A stretch of DNA of 64,000 bases from Rhodococcus globerulus NBRC 14531. Its GTDB lineage: Bacteria > Actinomycetota > Actinomycetes > Mycobacteriales > Mycobacteriaceae. The stretch spans positions 1,302,001 through 1,366,000 of the forward strand of contig NZ_BCWX01000002.1 in NCBI RefSeq assembly GCF_001894805.1, in the 5' to 3' direction. The position numbers were made by a program, and so were the translations under genes. Below are positions 9,521-18,040 of this stretch, in pieces; the stretch's first letter is position 1, and each line of letters opens with the position of its first letter. Below the pieces are notes generated by a model, which did not search any database, had not been told where the DNA came from, and was given only the letters and a program-made list of their open reading frames with translations.

Positions 9521-10147
9521 ATGATCGAGTACATCCGTGACGGCGCAGAAATTTATCGCCAGTCCTTTGCCACAATTCGGGCCGAAGCCGACCTGAGCCG
9601 TTTTCCGGCGGATGTCTCGCAAGCTGTTGTGCGGATGATCCATGCGAGTGGTCAGGTCGACCTGGTCGACGACATCGCGTTCACACCGAACGTCGTCACC
9701 GTCGCGAGGGCTGCCCTGCGAGCGGGTGCGCCGATCTTCTGTGATGCGAACATGGTCGCCGCCGGCATTACCCGTAAGCGTCTGCCCGCCGACAACGACG
9801 TGATCTGCACACTGCGCGATCCGCAGGTTCCCTTGCTGGCGAACACAATCGACAACACACGCTCTGCGGCGGCTATCGAACTGTGGGGCCCGAAACTCGA
9901 AGGCGCCGTGGTCGCGATCGGCAATGCGCCGACCGCGCTGTTCCATCTCCTCAACCTGATCGAGGCGGGCGGACCGCGGCCTGCTGCTATCGTCGGCGGA
10001 CCCGTGGGATTCATCGGATCCGCAGAATCCAAAGAAGCGCTGATCGGACACCCCAGCGGCATAGAACATTTGATACTGAGAGGCCGACGCGGCGGCAGTG
10101 CCGTCACCGCGGCTGTCGTCAATGCGATTGCGAGCGAACAAGAATGA
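9521..10147 (+). CDS. cobH: Precorrin-8X methylmutase CobH
   Basis: A 208-residue enzyme that moves the C11 methyl of precorrin-8X to C12, giving hydrogenobyrinic acid. The family's [20 protein letters not shown] segment (here with the conserved RMIHASG histidine), the [13 protein letters not shown] loop and the [14 protein letters not shown] segment are all present. It starts 19 bases after cobG. Its stop overlaps the cobIJ start in an ATGA, so the two are probably translationally coupled. The length is normal for the family. Confidence 0.96.
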   Translation: MIEYIRDGAEIYRQSFATIRAEADLSRFPADVSQAVVRMIHASGQVDLVDDIAFTPNVVTVARAALRAGAPIFCDANMVAAGITRKRLPADNDVICTLRDPQVPLLANTIDNTRSAAAIELWGPKLEGAVVAIGNAPTALFHLLNLIEAGGPRPAAIVGGPVGFIGSAESKEALIGHPSGIEHLILRGRRGGSAVTAAVVNAIASEQE

Positions 10148-11628
10148 GCGAAGGCAAGTTGTGGGGAGTCGGCATCGGACCCGGCGATCCGGAGTTGGTG
10201 ACCGTCAAAGCTGCCCGAGTGATCGGCGAGGCCGACGTCATCGCATTCCATTCCGCGCGGCACGGTAAGAGCATTTCCCGCGGGGTTGCTGCTCCGTACA
10301 TGCGCGAGGGCCAGATCGAGGAACACCTCGTGTATCCCGTCACGACCGAAACCATCGACCATCCGGGTGGGTACCAGGGTGCGATGGACGAATTCTACGA
10401 AGCCGCAGCCGAAAGGTTGGCCGTCCACTTGGCAGCCGGACGCACTGTGGCACTACTCGCCGCGGGCGACCCGCTGTTCTACAGCTCGTACATGCACATG
10501 CACAAACGCCTGGCGGATCGTTTCGAGGCCGAGGTCATCCCCGGTGTCACCTCCGTCAGTGCCGCGTCGGCCGCACTCGGAAAACCCCTGGTCGAAGGTG
10601 ACGAAATCCTCACCATCCTGCCCGGAACCTTGCCGCAAGCGGAGCTCACGCGACGCTTGAAGGAAACAGACGCCGCAGCGATCCTCAAGTTGGGCCGCAC
10701 CTTCCCTCCGGTTCTGCGCTCACTCGAGGACGCCGGCCGACTCGGCGAAGCGCACTATGTCGAGCGAGCCAGCACACCTCGCCAGCGCGTCGACGCTGCC
10801 GCCGACGTCGATCCAGCGGGCGTGCCGTACTTCTCCATCGCCATAGTTCCCAGCCCGTCGAACAATGCAGCGACGCGCGAAAACACCGCGGGTGAAGTGG
10901 TTGTCGTCGGCCTCGGACCTGGCGACACGGCATGGACCACACCTGAAGTGGCGCATGAACTTTCACTGGCCACAGACCTTGTGGGATACGGCCCGTACGT
11001 CGACCGCGTGCCAACCCGCCCCGGACAGCGCCGCCATTCCAGCGACAATCGCGTCGAATCGGAGCGGGCAGCGATGGCCCTCGACCTCGCCAAGAACGGC
11101 GCCCGCGTGGCCGTCGTCTCGTCCGGCGATCCCGGTGTATTTGCCATGGCTGCAGCGGTACTCGAGGTGGCAGCCGAAGATCAGTGGAGCGGCGTTCCCG
11201 TCCGAATCCTGCCCGGCATGACAGCGGCAAATGCCGTGGCCAGTCGCGTCGGAGCCCCCCTGGGTCATGATTACGCCGTGCTCTCCCTCTCGGATCGGCT
11301 CAAGCCCTGGGAAGTGGTGTCGCGTCGCATCTCAGCGGTCGCCGCGGCAGATATGGCTTTTGCCGTCTACAACCCGGCGTCAAAATCCCGAACGTGGCAG
11401 GTCCAGGCCATGAAGGATTTGGTACTCGAGCACCGCTCCCCCGAAACTCCGGTCATCATCGGCCGAGATGTTGCCGGTGCGGAGGAATCGGTGCGCATCG
11501 TCACGCTCGGCGATCTCGAACCGTCCGAGATCGATATGCGCACGTTGCTGATCGTCGGATCGTCCATGACAAAGGTTGTGGATACCGGTTCCGGCCGACA
11601 GGTGTTCACGCCGCGTCGCTACCCCTAA
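10144..11628 (+). CDS. cobIJ: CobIJ fusion: precorrin-2 C20- and precorrin-3B C17-methyltransferase
   Basis: A 494-residue fusion of two SAM-dependent tetrapyrrole methylases. The first domain (about residues 1-240) begins [16 protein letters not shown] and matches CobI/CbiL (precorrin-2 to precorrin-3A). The second (about 255-494) begins [16 protein letters not shown] and matches CobJ/CbiH (precorrin-3B to precorrin-4). Each has its own glycine-rich GxGPGD loop and GDP motif ([24 protein letters not shown]). The same fusion is known as CobI/CobIJ in mycobacteria. The start overlaps the cobH stop by four bases. A strong inverted repeat follows the stop directly. Confidence 0.96.
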   Translation: MSEGKLWGVGIGPGDPELVTVKAARVIGEADVIAFHSARHGKSISRGVAAPYMREGQIEEHLVYPVTTETIDHPGGYQGAMDEFYEAAAERLAVHLAAGRTVALLAAGDPLFYSSYMHMHKRLADRFEAEVIPGVTSVSAASAALGKPLVEGDEILTILPGTLPQAELTRRLKETDAAAILKLGRTFPPVLRSLEDAGRLGEAHYVERASTPRQRVDAAADVDPAGVPYFSIAIVPSPSNNAATRENTAGEVVVVGLGPGDTAWTTPEVAHELSLATDLVGYGPYVDRVPTRPGQRRHSSDNRVESERAAMALDLAKNGARVAVVSSGDPGVFAMAAAVLEVAAEDQWSGVPVRILPGMTAANAVASRVGAPLGHDYAVLSLSDRLKPWEVVSRRISAVAAADMAFAVYNPASKSRTWQVQAMKDLVLEHRSPETPVIIGRDVAGAEESVRIVTLGDLEPSEIDMRTLLIVGSSMTKVVDTGSGRQVFTPRRYP

Positions 11629-11631
11629 CCT

Positions 11632-11678
11632 GATTGTGAAGGATTTTGTTCGCTCAGCGAACAGAATCCTTCACAATC
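11632..11678. terminator. Long inverted repeat between cobIJ and the DUF1990 gene
   Basis: Two 23-base arms (11632-11654 and 11656-11678) pair around one central base with a single mismatch, which would be a G-U pair in the plus-strand RNA. It lies 3 bases after the cobIJ stop and can act as a terminator for it, although no T-run follows. The last eight codons of the convergent DUF1990 gene form one arm, and the stop codon of that gene lies at the loop. Confidence 0.75.
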
Positions 11679-12157
11679 ACTGCGCGGATGTAGCGCCGGG
11701 TCACCCATCCCTGCACCAGACGCCCGATCGGAGCACCCAAGCGCACCCACCAAGTACCGGGCTTGGAGAATGCCGTGATCTCGAGGCGAACCTGATTGCC
11801 GAGTTCGTCGAAATGGACAATGAACGACTCTTCACCGCACTCGGGATGACCACGGCGCGTGCCGTACGCAAATCCGGCCCGGTTCGGCTCGTCGACCACG
11901 TAAACAACGCGGACGGGCACCAATATCGGTCCGAAACCGAAAGTTGCGTCTTCGCCGGTCCTGGCGGTGTCACCGGCAGCTTTCACCGTCAATCCAGCGC
12001 CGCGATGCATCCCCCACGTCATGACAGTATTGGCCGCTGCCTCGAAATCGGCGCGGGTAGTACCGACCACCGCACGCTCGCGCACGTGGTGATAGCCAAC
12101 GGGCAGTAGGCCACCTGTTGCTCCGATTTCGGAGTAGGTCAGCGGTTCCTGGTCCAC
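11654..12157 (-). CDS. DUF1990 family protein
   Basis: A 167-residue protein matching the DUF1990 family (YndJ-like, START/SRPBCC-type fold by family knowledge). Landmarks are the TYSEIGATGG segment near the N-terminus, a central GPILVPVRVVYVVDEPNRAGFAYGT and the EESFIVHFDE strand. The biochemical role of the family is unknown; a lipid or other hydrophobic ligand would be a guess. The GTG at 12157 lies 18 bases after the TetR-type gene on the same strand, so the two may be co-transcribed. A CACACT hexamer 6 bases before the GTG is a weak leaderless-type -10. The end of the gene is embedded in the inverted repeat at 11632-11678. Confidence 0.85.
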   Translation of the reverse strand: MDQEPLTYSEIGATGGLLPVGYHHVRERAVVGTTRADFEAAANTVMTWGMHRGAGLTVKAAGDTARTGEDATFGFGPILVPVRVVYVVDEPNRAGFAYGTRRGHPECGEESFIVHFDELGNQVRLEITAFSKPGTWWVRLGAPIGRLVQGWVTRRYIRAVIVKDSVR

Positions 12158-12175
12158 GTCAGCAGTGTGGCACAG

Positions 12176-12817
12176 CTAGGCGGCAGCGGGTTCCCATCGC
12201 GCCTTCACGAGTCGGTCGATGTCACCAACGGCCGGCCCGGACACGATTCCCGGTAGGAGCAACTGCCACATCTCATCGACACGTTCGGTGAGATCAGTGC
12301 GCCGGGTGATCACGTTGGACACCAGTTGAACTCCGGTGAACGCAGCCGGAATGAATCGCCCCAAAGCGGCGACGTCCACCGACGGCTTGATCTGACCGCT
12401 GTCCTTCGCTTGCTGCACGAGTTCGGTGCATGCATTGATCCAGTCTGCGTACGGCTCGACGGGACCTTCGAATGTGCTCAGTTCCAAGGTCAATCGAATT
12501 CCGGCTCGGACGATGGGCTCCTCGACGATCTGCCGTGCCATCTCATGGGTGAGCATGACCGTTTTTTCGAGTGGCGTCGCCGACGTTGCGGATATCGCCT
12601 CGACCGACTCGATGGACATGCGGTGCTGTTCTGCGATGACAAACTGTGCCAGTTCGTCTTTCGATGCAAAGTGGAAGTACAGGGCGCCCTTCGTGGTGCC
12701 GGCGCCCTCCACGATGTCACTCATGCTTGTGCTGCCGTACCCGGTCTTTTCGAATTGTGCTGCCGCGCCGGCGACGATCTGCTGCCGCGTCAGCTCGGCG
12801 CGTGCTTGCTTGACCAC
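12176..12817 (-). CDS. TetR-family regulator, ArpA/ScbR-like
   Basis: A 213-residue repressor-type protein. The N-terminal helix-turn-helix (about residues 8-54: RQQIVAGAAAQFEKTGYGST through GTTKGALYFHFASKDELA) is the most conserved part and is closer in wording to the gamma-butyrolactone receptors ArpA/ScbR than to most TetR proteins. The C-terminal ligand domain is predicted all-helical. The GTG at 12817 has AGGAG 5-6 bases upstream. Targets and ligand are unknown. The gene could control itself, the adjacent DUF1990 gene or the kinase-like gene upstream. No AfsA-type butyrolactone synthase gene is in the window, so a signalling role is only a possibility. Confidence 0.88.
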   Translation of the reverse strand: MVKQARAELTRQQIVAGAAAQFEKTGYGSTSMSDIVEGAGTTKGALYFHFASKDELAQFVIAEQHRMSIESVEAISATSATPLEKTVMLTHEMARQIVEEPIVRAGIRLTLELSTFEGPVEPYADWINACTELVQQAKDSGQIKPSVDVAALGRFIPAAFTGVQLVSNVITRRTDLTERVDEMWQLLLPGIVSGPAVGDIDRLVKARWEPAAA

Positions 12818-12972
12818 GAGAACTCCTCTCTCACTCGAGGGTCCCCCGCAAACCCTCTTCCGGTTTGCACCCCAATCGGGCTATACCCAGAATGATCTCA
12901 ACTCCCCCAACTAACCAGCAGTGAATTGTCAGAAAATATTTCGCAAATACATAACTCCAGGTGAGGGATGAA

Positions 12973-13947
12973 TCACAGGTGAGATTCGATTCGTCCGGAA
13001 GCGCTTTCGTCAACCCGGGCACGGTCGACAAGCTCGCCGACCAGGGCAGTCAATTCCATCATCTGATGTGTAATCTCGTCTCGCAGTAGTGCTGTCTCGG
13101 CTTCCGACACAGTTCCGGAGGCGGTGTCGATCGACATCAACAGTTCGATATTCGTTCGCAATGCCGTCAGGGGTGCCAGCAAATCCTGTCCGGCATCAGT
13201 GATCAATCTACGCTGACGCGCCCGTGATTCCGACAGGGTGCCCAGCATTCGGTTGAAACTGACAGTCAGCGAGGCCAACTCGTCGTCGCCCGTGACTGGT
13301 ATCGGTGTGAGATCGTCCGTTGCGGCAACACGTTGTGTCGCCGCGGTCAATCGTGCGATCGGCCGTAATCCTGTGCGCGCCACAGCATCTCCTGCGGCAT
13401 AGGCCAACGCGATACCCGCGGCACCGAGCGCAGCCAGCACTACCGCAAGTCGCTTCAAGACGGAATTTGTCGGCCCGAGCGATTGCGCGACGATCAAAGT
13501 CTGACCCGCGACCGACGGCGTAACCAACACCCGATACGAATCCAAGGTCGCAATGGTGGACCCGGAAGCTTTGTGGGCCAGGGATTTGATTGCCTCACCG
13601 CTGGTACTGAATGGTGGCAATCCCGGTGTTGCCGTCACCAATGCTCCATCGGTCGTCACCAATCCGACAGCTTGGATCACTGCGGTATCGGCGCCGGCTG
13701 TCAGTCCCAAAACCGGTGTGACACCACCGAAGTTGACGGTATCGGCAATTGCGTCGGCTGTTCGCTCCAACTGACGATCGACGTTGCCTTGAAGGTAGGC
13801 GTTGAATACGAAATACACCGAAGCAGCAGACGCGATCACAGCAATCGCCACCAAGCCCGCAGTGAGTACTTTCACGCGGGCGTGGAGAGTCCGGACACGA
13901 ATTGTCGAACGCTTCCGACGCCCGAGTGCGGGGACGGACACCCTCAT
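12973..13947 (-). CDS. Sensor-kinase-like membrane protein without catalytic His or ATPase domain
   Basis: 324 residues. A membrane segment at about 28-50, an extracytoplasmic domain to about 165, a second membrane segment (about 166-190) and a HAMP linker (GLRPIARLTAATQRVAATDDL) resemble the MprB family. The dimerisation helix follows as RQRRLITDAGQDLLAPLTALRTN, but the position of the phospho-accepting His is Gln (residue 254) in the AGQDL motif. The protein ends about 70 residues later with no HATPase_c domain (no N, G1 or G2 boxes) in any frame of the following 155 bases. No response regulator lies next to it. It may be a pseudokinase or the remnant of a kinase. The ATG at 13947 is preferred to the GTG at 13953 because GAGG is well spaced. 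It is 91 bases downstream of cobK on the same strand. Confidence 0.82.
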   Translation of the reverse strand: MRVSVPALGRRKRSTIRVRTLHARVKVLTAGLVAIAVIASAASVYFVFNAYLQGNVDRQLERTADAIADTVNFGGVTPVLGLTAGADTAVIQAVGLVTTDGALVTATPGLPPFSTSGEAIKSLAHKASGSTIATLDSYRVLVTPSVAGQTLIVAQSLGPTNSVLKRLAVVLAALGAAGIALAYAAGDAVARTGLRPIARLTAATQRVAATDDLTPIPVTGDDELASLTVSFNRMLGTLSESRARQRRLITDAGQDLLAPLTALRTNIELLMSIDTASGTVSEAETALLRDEITHQMMELTALVGELVDRARVDESASGRIESHL

Positions 13948-14038
13948 AGGCACCCTCGGCGTGTTGGACGCGTTCCTGACATAGGTCCAGTATGTTCCGC
14001 GAACCTTAGACGAACCTGAACCGCGTGCCCCCGAACTT

Positions 14039-14794
14039 TCACGTTACTGTCGATTCGAGCCACGCTGCGGCGGCAGAAGGCGAGTTGAAGCTTTCCACGC
14101 CCTCCGGTGCCGGTGGGCGCTCCACCACGATCACCGGCAAGCCCAGTTGCCGAGCGGCAACAATCTTGGCGTACGTCTGGTCACCCCCGCTGCTCTTGGT
14201 CACTACAACGTCGATACCGCGGCGGCGCATGAGTTCGCGCTCCGATTCGACGTCGAACGGCCCGCGCGCCAGGATCAGTTCGTGGGGCGCAGGCATGGCG
14301 CCCGTCGGTGGATCAATGGACCTCACGAGAAAACTCACGCCGCTGACCTCGGCAAACGCAGAAACTCCCTGCCTACCAATGGTCAAGAACGCTCTAGTGC
14401 CCAACACAGGGACCAATTCCGCAGCATGGCTGAGATCGCGAGCCGGAAACCATCGGTCCTGTGGGTGCTGCGCCCACGACGGCCGCTGGCAGACAGCAAA
14501 CGGAATCTCGCAGGTGCGAGCCGCCAGATGAGCATTAGCCGTGATGCGGGACGCAAATGGGTGCGTCGCGTCGAGCACGGCACGAATATCGTTTTCCGCT
14601 AACCACCCCGCGAGGCCCTCGGCGCCACCGAAGCCCCCGACGCGAACCTCGCCCTCAGGCCAGCGCGGGTCGCGGACTCGGCCGGCGAGCGACGTGACCA
14701 CCTCGAGATCCACCGAATCCGCGAGGCGGGCGGCAATCTCGCGTCCCTCGCCGGTTCCTCCGAGCACAAGAACGCGGGGGCGGGCGTTGTGCAC
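14039..14794 (-). CDS. cobK: Precorrin-6A reductase CobK
   Basis: A 251-residue NADPH-dependent reductase converting precorrin-6A to precorrin-6B. The N-terminal VLVLGGTGEGREIAARL dinucleotide motif, the DATHPFASRIT segment and the C-terminal VVVTKSSGG segment are characteristic of CobK/CbiJ. The GTG start at 14794 lies 2 bases after the cobM stop, so the gene is co-transcribed and probably coupled within SDR-cobL-cobM-cobK. Confidence 0.95.
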   Translation of the reverse strand: MHNARPRVLVLGGTGEGREIAARLADSVDLEVVTSLAGRVRDPRWPEGEVRVGGFGGAEGLAGWLAENDIRAVLDATHPFASRITANAHLAARTCEIPFAVCQRPSWAQHPQDRWFPARDLSHAAELVPVLGTRAFLTIGRQGVSAFAEVSGVSFLVRSIDPPTGAMPAPHELILARGPFDVESERELMRRRGIDVVVTKSSGGDQTYAKIVAARQLGLPVIVVERPPAPEGVESFNSPSAAAAWLESTVT

Positions 14795-14796
14795 GG

Positions 14797-15546
14797 TCAG
14801 TGTGTGACCCGCTCACGTGCGGCCGAGTACAGGTAACTATCCGGGAACCCCTCGGCTGTGAGCACGCGTCCGACGATGACTACGGCAGTCTTTGTGATGC
14901 CGGCCTCGTGAACCTGACGCACTATTGAACTCAACGTTCCACGCACCACGATCTCGTCGGGGCGCGACGCAAATGCGACCACCGCGACCGGGCAGTCGAC
15001 CCCGTAGTTCTCGGCAAGCTCGTCGGCGATCTGCTCGATGCGGTGCGCGCCGAGATGAATCACCATGGTCGAACCACTGCGTCCGAGTGACCGGAGATCC
15101 TCACCTTCGGGCATCGCTGTCGACAGCGTCGACACTCGGGTCAGCACGATGGTCTGCGATACGCCTGGAACCGTCAATTCACGGCCCAGTGCGGCCGCTG
15201 CCGCGGTAAACGCCGGAACACCCGGCACCATGTCGTATCGGACTCCGGCAGCATCCAGCCGTCGCGCCTGCTCGGCTACCGCACTGAAGATCGACGGGTC
15301 ACCGGAATGCAACCGTGCTACGTCGTGTCCCGCCGAATCCGCTGCGACGAGCAGCGCGGTGATTTCGTCGAGGCTCAATCGAGCGGTATCGACCACCTGC
15401 GCGCCGGCCGGGCAGTATTCGAGCAGTTCCGCGGGGACGAGGCTGCCCGCGTACAAGCACACCGGACTTGCCGCGATGATGCGCTGGGCGCGCACCGTGA
15501 TCAAGTCGGCAGCACCGGGACCAGCACCGATGAAATGAACGGTCAT
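14797..15546 (-). CDS. cobM: Precorrin-4 C11-methyltransferase CobM
   Basis: A 249-residue SAM-dependent methylase (precorrin-4 to precorrin-5). The start MTVHFIGAGPGAADLITVRA contains the family glycine-rich loop. The CLYAGSLVP segment, the LHSGDPSIFSA motif and the VPGVPAFTAAAA segment follow as in CobM/CbiF. The ATG at 15546 overlaps the cobL stop in an ATGA. Longer upstream extensions in this frame overlap cobL and lack family similarity. Confidence 0.96.
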   Translation of the reverse strand: MTVHFIGAGPGAADLITVRAQRIIAASPVCLYAGSLVPAELLEYCPAGAQVVDTARLSLDEITALLVAADSAGHDVARLHSGDPSIFSAVAEQARRLDAAGVRYDMVPGVPAFTAAAAALGRELTVPGVSQTIVLTRVSTLSTAMPEGEDLRSLGRSGSTMVIHLGAHRIEQIADELAENYGVDCPVAVVAFASRPDEIVVRGTLSSIVRQVHEAGITKTAVVIVGRVLTAEGFPDSYLYSAARERVTH

Positions 15547-16820
15547 TGAGCGTCTTCCTCTGTGTGATCGGCATCTGCACCGGCAGTTGCCTCCGTTTTT
15601 GTGACCGACCACTGCACGACGGGCAGTTGGGGTCGCCACACGTTGAATGTTCCCAAGGGCTCGGCCCGCTGGATCTGCAACCGACGCAACGTGCCGCCGA
15701 ATCGGGTGAACCACTCCAGGAGCAACGCTTCCGATTCTGCGGTGACGGCGTTGGCCACCAGTCTTCCGCCGGCCTCGAGGTGATCCCAGCAGGCGTCGAG
15801 CATTCCGGGTTGCGTCACACCTCCGCCGATAAAGATGGCATCGGGTGTGCGGGTCACCTCGGCAAACGATTCGGGCGCGCGCCCGAGGACATCGAGGCTC
15901 GGCACACCCAAGGCCCGCGCGTTACCCACGATTTGGGAGATCCGCGATGCCGTCTGCTCGAATGACGTTGCGGTGCAACGTGGGTGGGTGCGCATCCATT
16001 CGATCGCGACAGTGCCGGACCCGCCGCCGACATCCCACAAGTATTCACCGGGAGCCGGGGCCAGCGCGCAGATCGTCAGCGCGCGGATCTCCTGCTTCGT
16101 CATCTGACCGTCACCACTGTATGCCGCGTCGGGCAATCCGGGAACGCGCGTCAGACGGTGCGGAGCGCCCGACACAACACATTCCACGGCAAGAACATTC
16201 AACGGGTCGACATCTGCGGCGTCGACATCCCACTGGTCAGCCCTGGCAACGGTTCGTGATTCGTGCGCTCCACCCAACTGTCCGAGGACAGTGATCATGG
16301 ACCGACCGAAACCGGTGGAGGTCAGTATTTCTGCCACCTCACCGGGTGTGGCCCTGCCGTTACTCAGCACCAACAACCGCGCACCGTTGGTGACGGACGG
16401 CAAGACGGTGGTGGCATCACGGTTGACCAGGCTCACCAACTCCGCATCGGCCGACGCCCATCCCATGCGAGCACTCGCCAGAGCAATCGACGACGGGTAC
16501 GAGATCACCCGAAGGTTGTCAGCACCCAACACACGCACGAGTGTGGCGCCGATCCCGTGGAACATCGGATCGCCGCTGGCCAGCACGCAGATACGGCGGC
16601 CCGCGTGAGCGTCGAACAGTCCGGGGAGCGCCGGGAGCATCGGTGTGGGCCAGGCGATCCGATCGGCCGAGGAGCCGTCTACCAATGGGATCAGGTCCAG
16701 TTGACGCGAGGAACCCATCAACACCTGAGCGCCGAGCACAGCGCTCTTCGCCGAGTCCGACAAGCCCTCCCAACCGTCAGCGCCGAGACCGACGACAACA
16801 ACGGGTTCGTCGGCGGTCAT
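15543..16820 (-). CDS. cobL: Precorrin-6B C5,15-methyltransferase (decarboxylating) CobL
   Basis: A 425-residue bifunctional enzyme made of an N-terminal CbiE-like methylase (VVVVGLGADGWEGLS, residues 7-21, with the LASGDPMFHGIG motif near 86) and a C-terminal CbiT-like SAM domain (YLWDVGGGSGTVAIEWMR near 252). It methylates C5 and C15 and decarboxylates the C12 acetate of precorrin-6B. The ATG at 16820 overlaps the SDR stop (ATGA). The 26-residue upstream extension in frame lies inside the SDR gene and is not used here. Confidence 0.95.
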   Translation of the reverse strand: MTADEPVVVVGLGADGWEGLSDSAKSAVLGAQVLMGSSRQLDLIPLVDGSSADRIAWPTPMLPALPGLFDAHAGRRICVLASGDPMFHGIGATLVRVLGADNLRVISYPSSIALASARMGWASADAELVSLVNRDATTVLPSVTNGARLLVLSNGRATPGEVAEILTSTGFGRSMITVLGQLGGAHESRTVARADQWDVDAADVDPLNVLAVECVVSGAPHRLTRVPGLPDAAYSGDGQMTKQEIRALTICALAPAPGEYLWDVGGGSGTVAIEWMRTHPRCTATSFEQTASRISQIVGNARALGVPSLDVLGRAPESFAEVTRTPDAIFIGGGVTQPGMLDACWDHLEAGGRLVANAVTAESEALLLEWFTRFGGTLRRLQIQRAEPLGTFNVWRPQLPVVQWSVTKTEATAGADADHTEEDAQ

Positions 16821-17578
16821 CGCGGCATCCGCCGCCAGATCGATTGTGGGAGAAGTCGCATCATGAAGAAAACTGGTTGGAGGATTCGCGGAACCCACAC
16901 CCGCGTTGCGCCGGACTGCAATCCCCGAACTACCGCGTCGGCGACCTGCGCCGGTGTGCTCGACATCGGCGCCGGCTTCATGCCCTCGGTCATCGAGCCG
17001 ATCACAAAACCAGGCCGGACAAGCAGTAGTTGAATTCCGCTGCCGTGCAACGCATCTCCGAGGCCGCTGGCAAAGCCGTCCAGGCCGGCCTTTGCAGAAC
17101 CGTAGACGTAATTTGCGCGGCGCACCCGGACACCGGCCACGGACGAGAAGACAGCGATCTTGCCGCGGCCTTGTCGTTTCATCAAGTCCGCGAGAAGAGT
17201 CAGGATGCTGACCTGCGCCACGTAATCGGTGTGAACAATTGCAACGGCATGAGCGGCGTCGGTTTCCGCGCGGGCCTGATCACCCAGGATTCCGAACGCC
17301 AGCACCGCGACGTCGATCCGGCCGTGCGCTCGGGCAACCCGTGCGAGGAAGTCTGCATGAGTGTCGGTTGCATCGGCATCGAATTCGACGGCTGTCACGG
17401 CTAGGGCGCCCGCGTTCGTCAGCATCGTGCGTTGCTGTTCGAGGTCGTTGCTGCGCCGCGCCGCCAGCACGATTCTTCTGCCGGGGGCCAACCGGACGGC
17501 AATCTCCAGACCGATTTCGCTTCGCCCTCCCAGCAGGAGGACCGTCTCGGCATCTTCAGTGTTCGCACCCGCAGTCAC
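16817..17578 (-). CDS. Short-chain dehydrogenase (Rv2073c-like)
   Basis: A 253-residue SDR. The cofactor motif is [14 protein letters not shown] (variant TGxxxGxG), followed by the VFSSVAG serine and the catalytic YxxxK in YVYGSAKAG. The [13 protein letters not shown] segment and the C-terminal basic/hydrophobic tail resemble the DprE2-like subgroup. The GTG at 17578 has GAGGA about 10 bases upstream and gives the usual family length. Its stop overlaps cobL (ATGA), so it heads the minus-strand cobL-cobM-cobK operon, as Rv2073c does in M. tuberculosis. A step in the corrinoid pathway is not known for it; the role is open. Confidence 0.88.
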   Translation of the reverse strand: MTAGANTEDAETVLLLGGRSEIGLEIAVRLAPGRRIVLAARRSNDLEQQRTMLTNAGALAVTAVEFDADATDTHADFLARVARAHGRIDVAVLAFGILGDQARAETDAAHAVAIVHTDYVAQVSILTLLADLMKRQGRGKIAVFSSVAGVRVRRANYVYGSAKAGLDGFASGLGDALHGSGIQLLLVRPGFVIGSMTEGMKPAPMSSTPAQVADAVVRGLQSGATRVWVPRILQPVFFMMRLLPQSIWRRMPR

Positions 17579-17596
17579 TGCACTAGTGTCCTCGAT

Positions 17597-17602
17597 TACC
17601 GT
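17597..17602 (+). promoter_or_regulatory. -10 hexamer of the F420-type reductase gene
   Basis: TACCGT lies 6 bases before the ATG at 17609, inside the 30-base divergent gap with the SDR gene. It indicates a leaderless transcript. Confidence 0.45.
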
Positions 17603-17608
17603 CGTGGC

Positions 17609-18040
17609 ATGACCATCACCCCCTCCGCACCCGCCGCGCTCTCCGACGACGGTCTGGCGTTCGTGCGCGAATACCATCTCGCCACCCTGACAACTCTGCG
17701 CCCGAACGGCACACCGCACGTCGTGGCCGTGGGATTCACGTGGGATCAGGAAGCAGGAAAAGCACGTGTCATCACCAGCGGCGGATCACAGAAAGCCGTC
17801 AACGCCGCCCGGGGTGGTTACGGCGCCATCAGTTCTGTCGACGGTGGACGCTGGCTCACCCTCGAAGGTCCGGCGCGCGTGCTCGACGACCCTGAATCCG
17901 TGGCCGACGCCGTTCAGCGCTACGCCGAGCGGTACCGCCAGCCACGGATCAATCCGGCGCGGGTGGTCATCGAAATCGACGTCACCCGCATTCTGGGAAC
18001 GGCCGCATTCAAACCTGCGGCCGAAGAGCTGACCAGCTAA
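17609..18040 (+). CDS. F420-dependent biliverdin reductase-like protein (Rv2074-like)
   Basis: A 143-residue split-barrel protein of the pyridoxamine-phosphate-oxidase superfamily. The segments [26 protein letters not shown] and [14 protein letters not shown], together with its place next to cobL/SDR, match Rv2074, which is known as an F420H2-dependent biliverdin reductase. Cofactor and substrate are inferred from that orthology. The start at 17609 is set by a TACCGT hexamer 6 bases upstream. Upstream codons in the same frame are antisense to the SDR gene. Its stop overlaps the convergent pepE stop (18037-18040). Confidence 0.85.
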   Translation: MTITPSAPAALSDDGLAFVREYHLATLTTLRPNGTPHVVAVGFTWDQEAGKARVITSGGSQKAVNAARGGYGAISSVDGGRWLTLEGPARVLDDPESVADAVQRYAERYRQPRINPARVVIEIDVTRILGTAAFKPAAEELTS

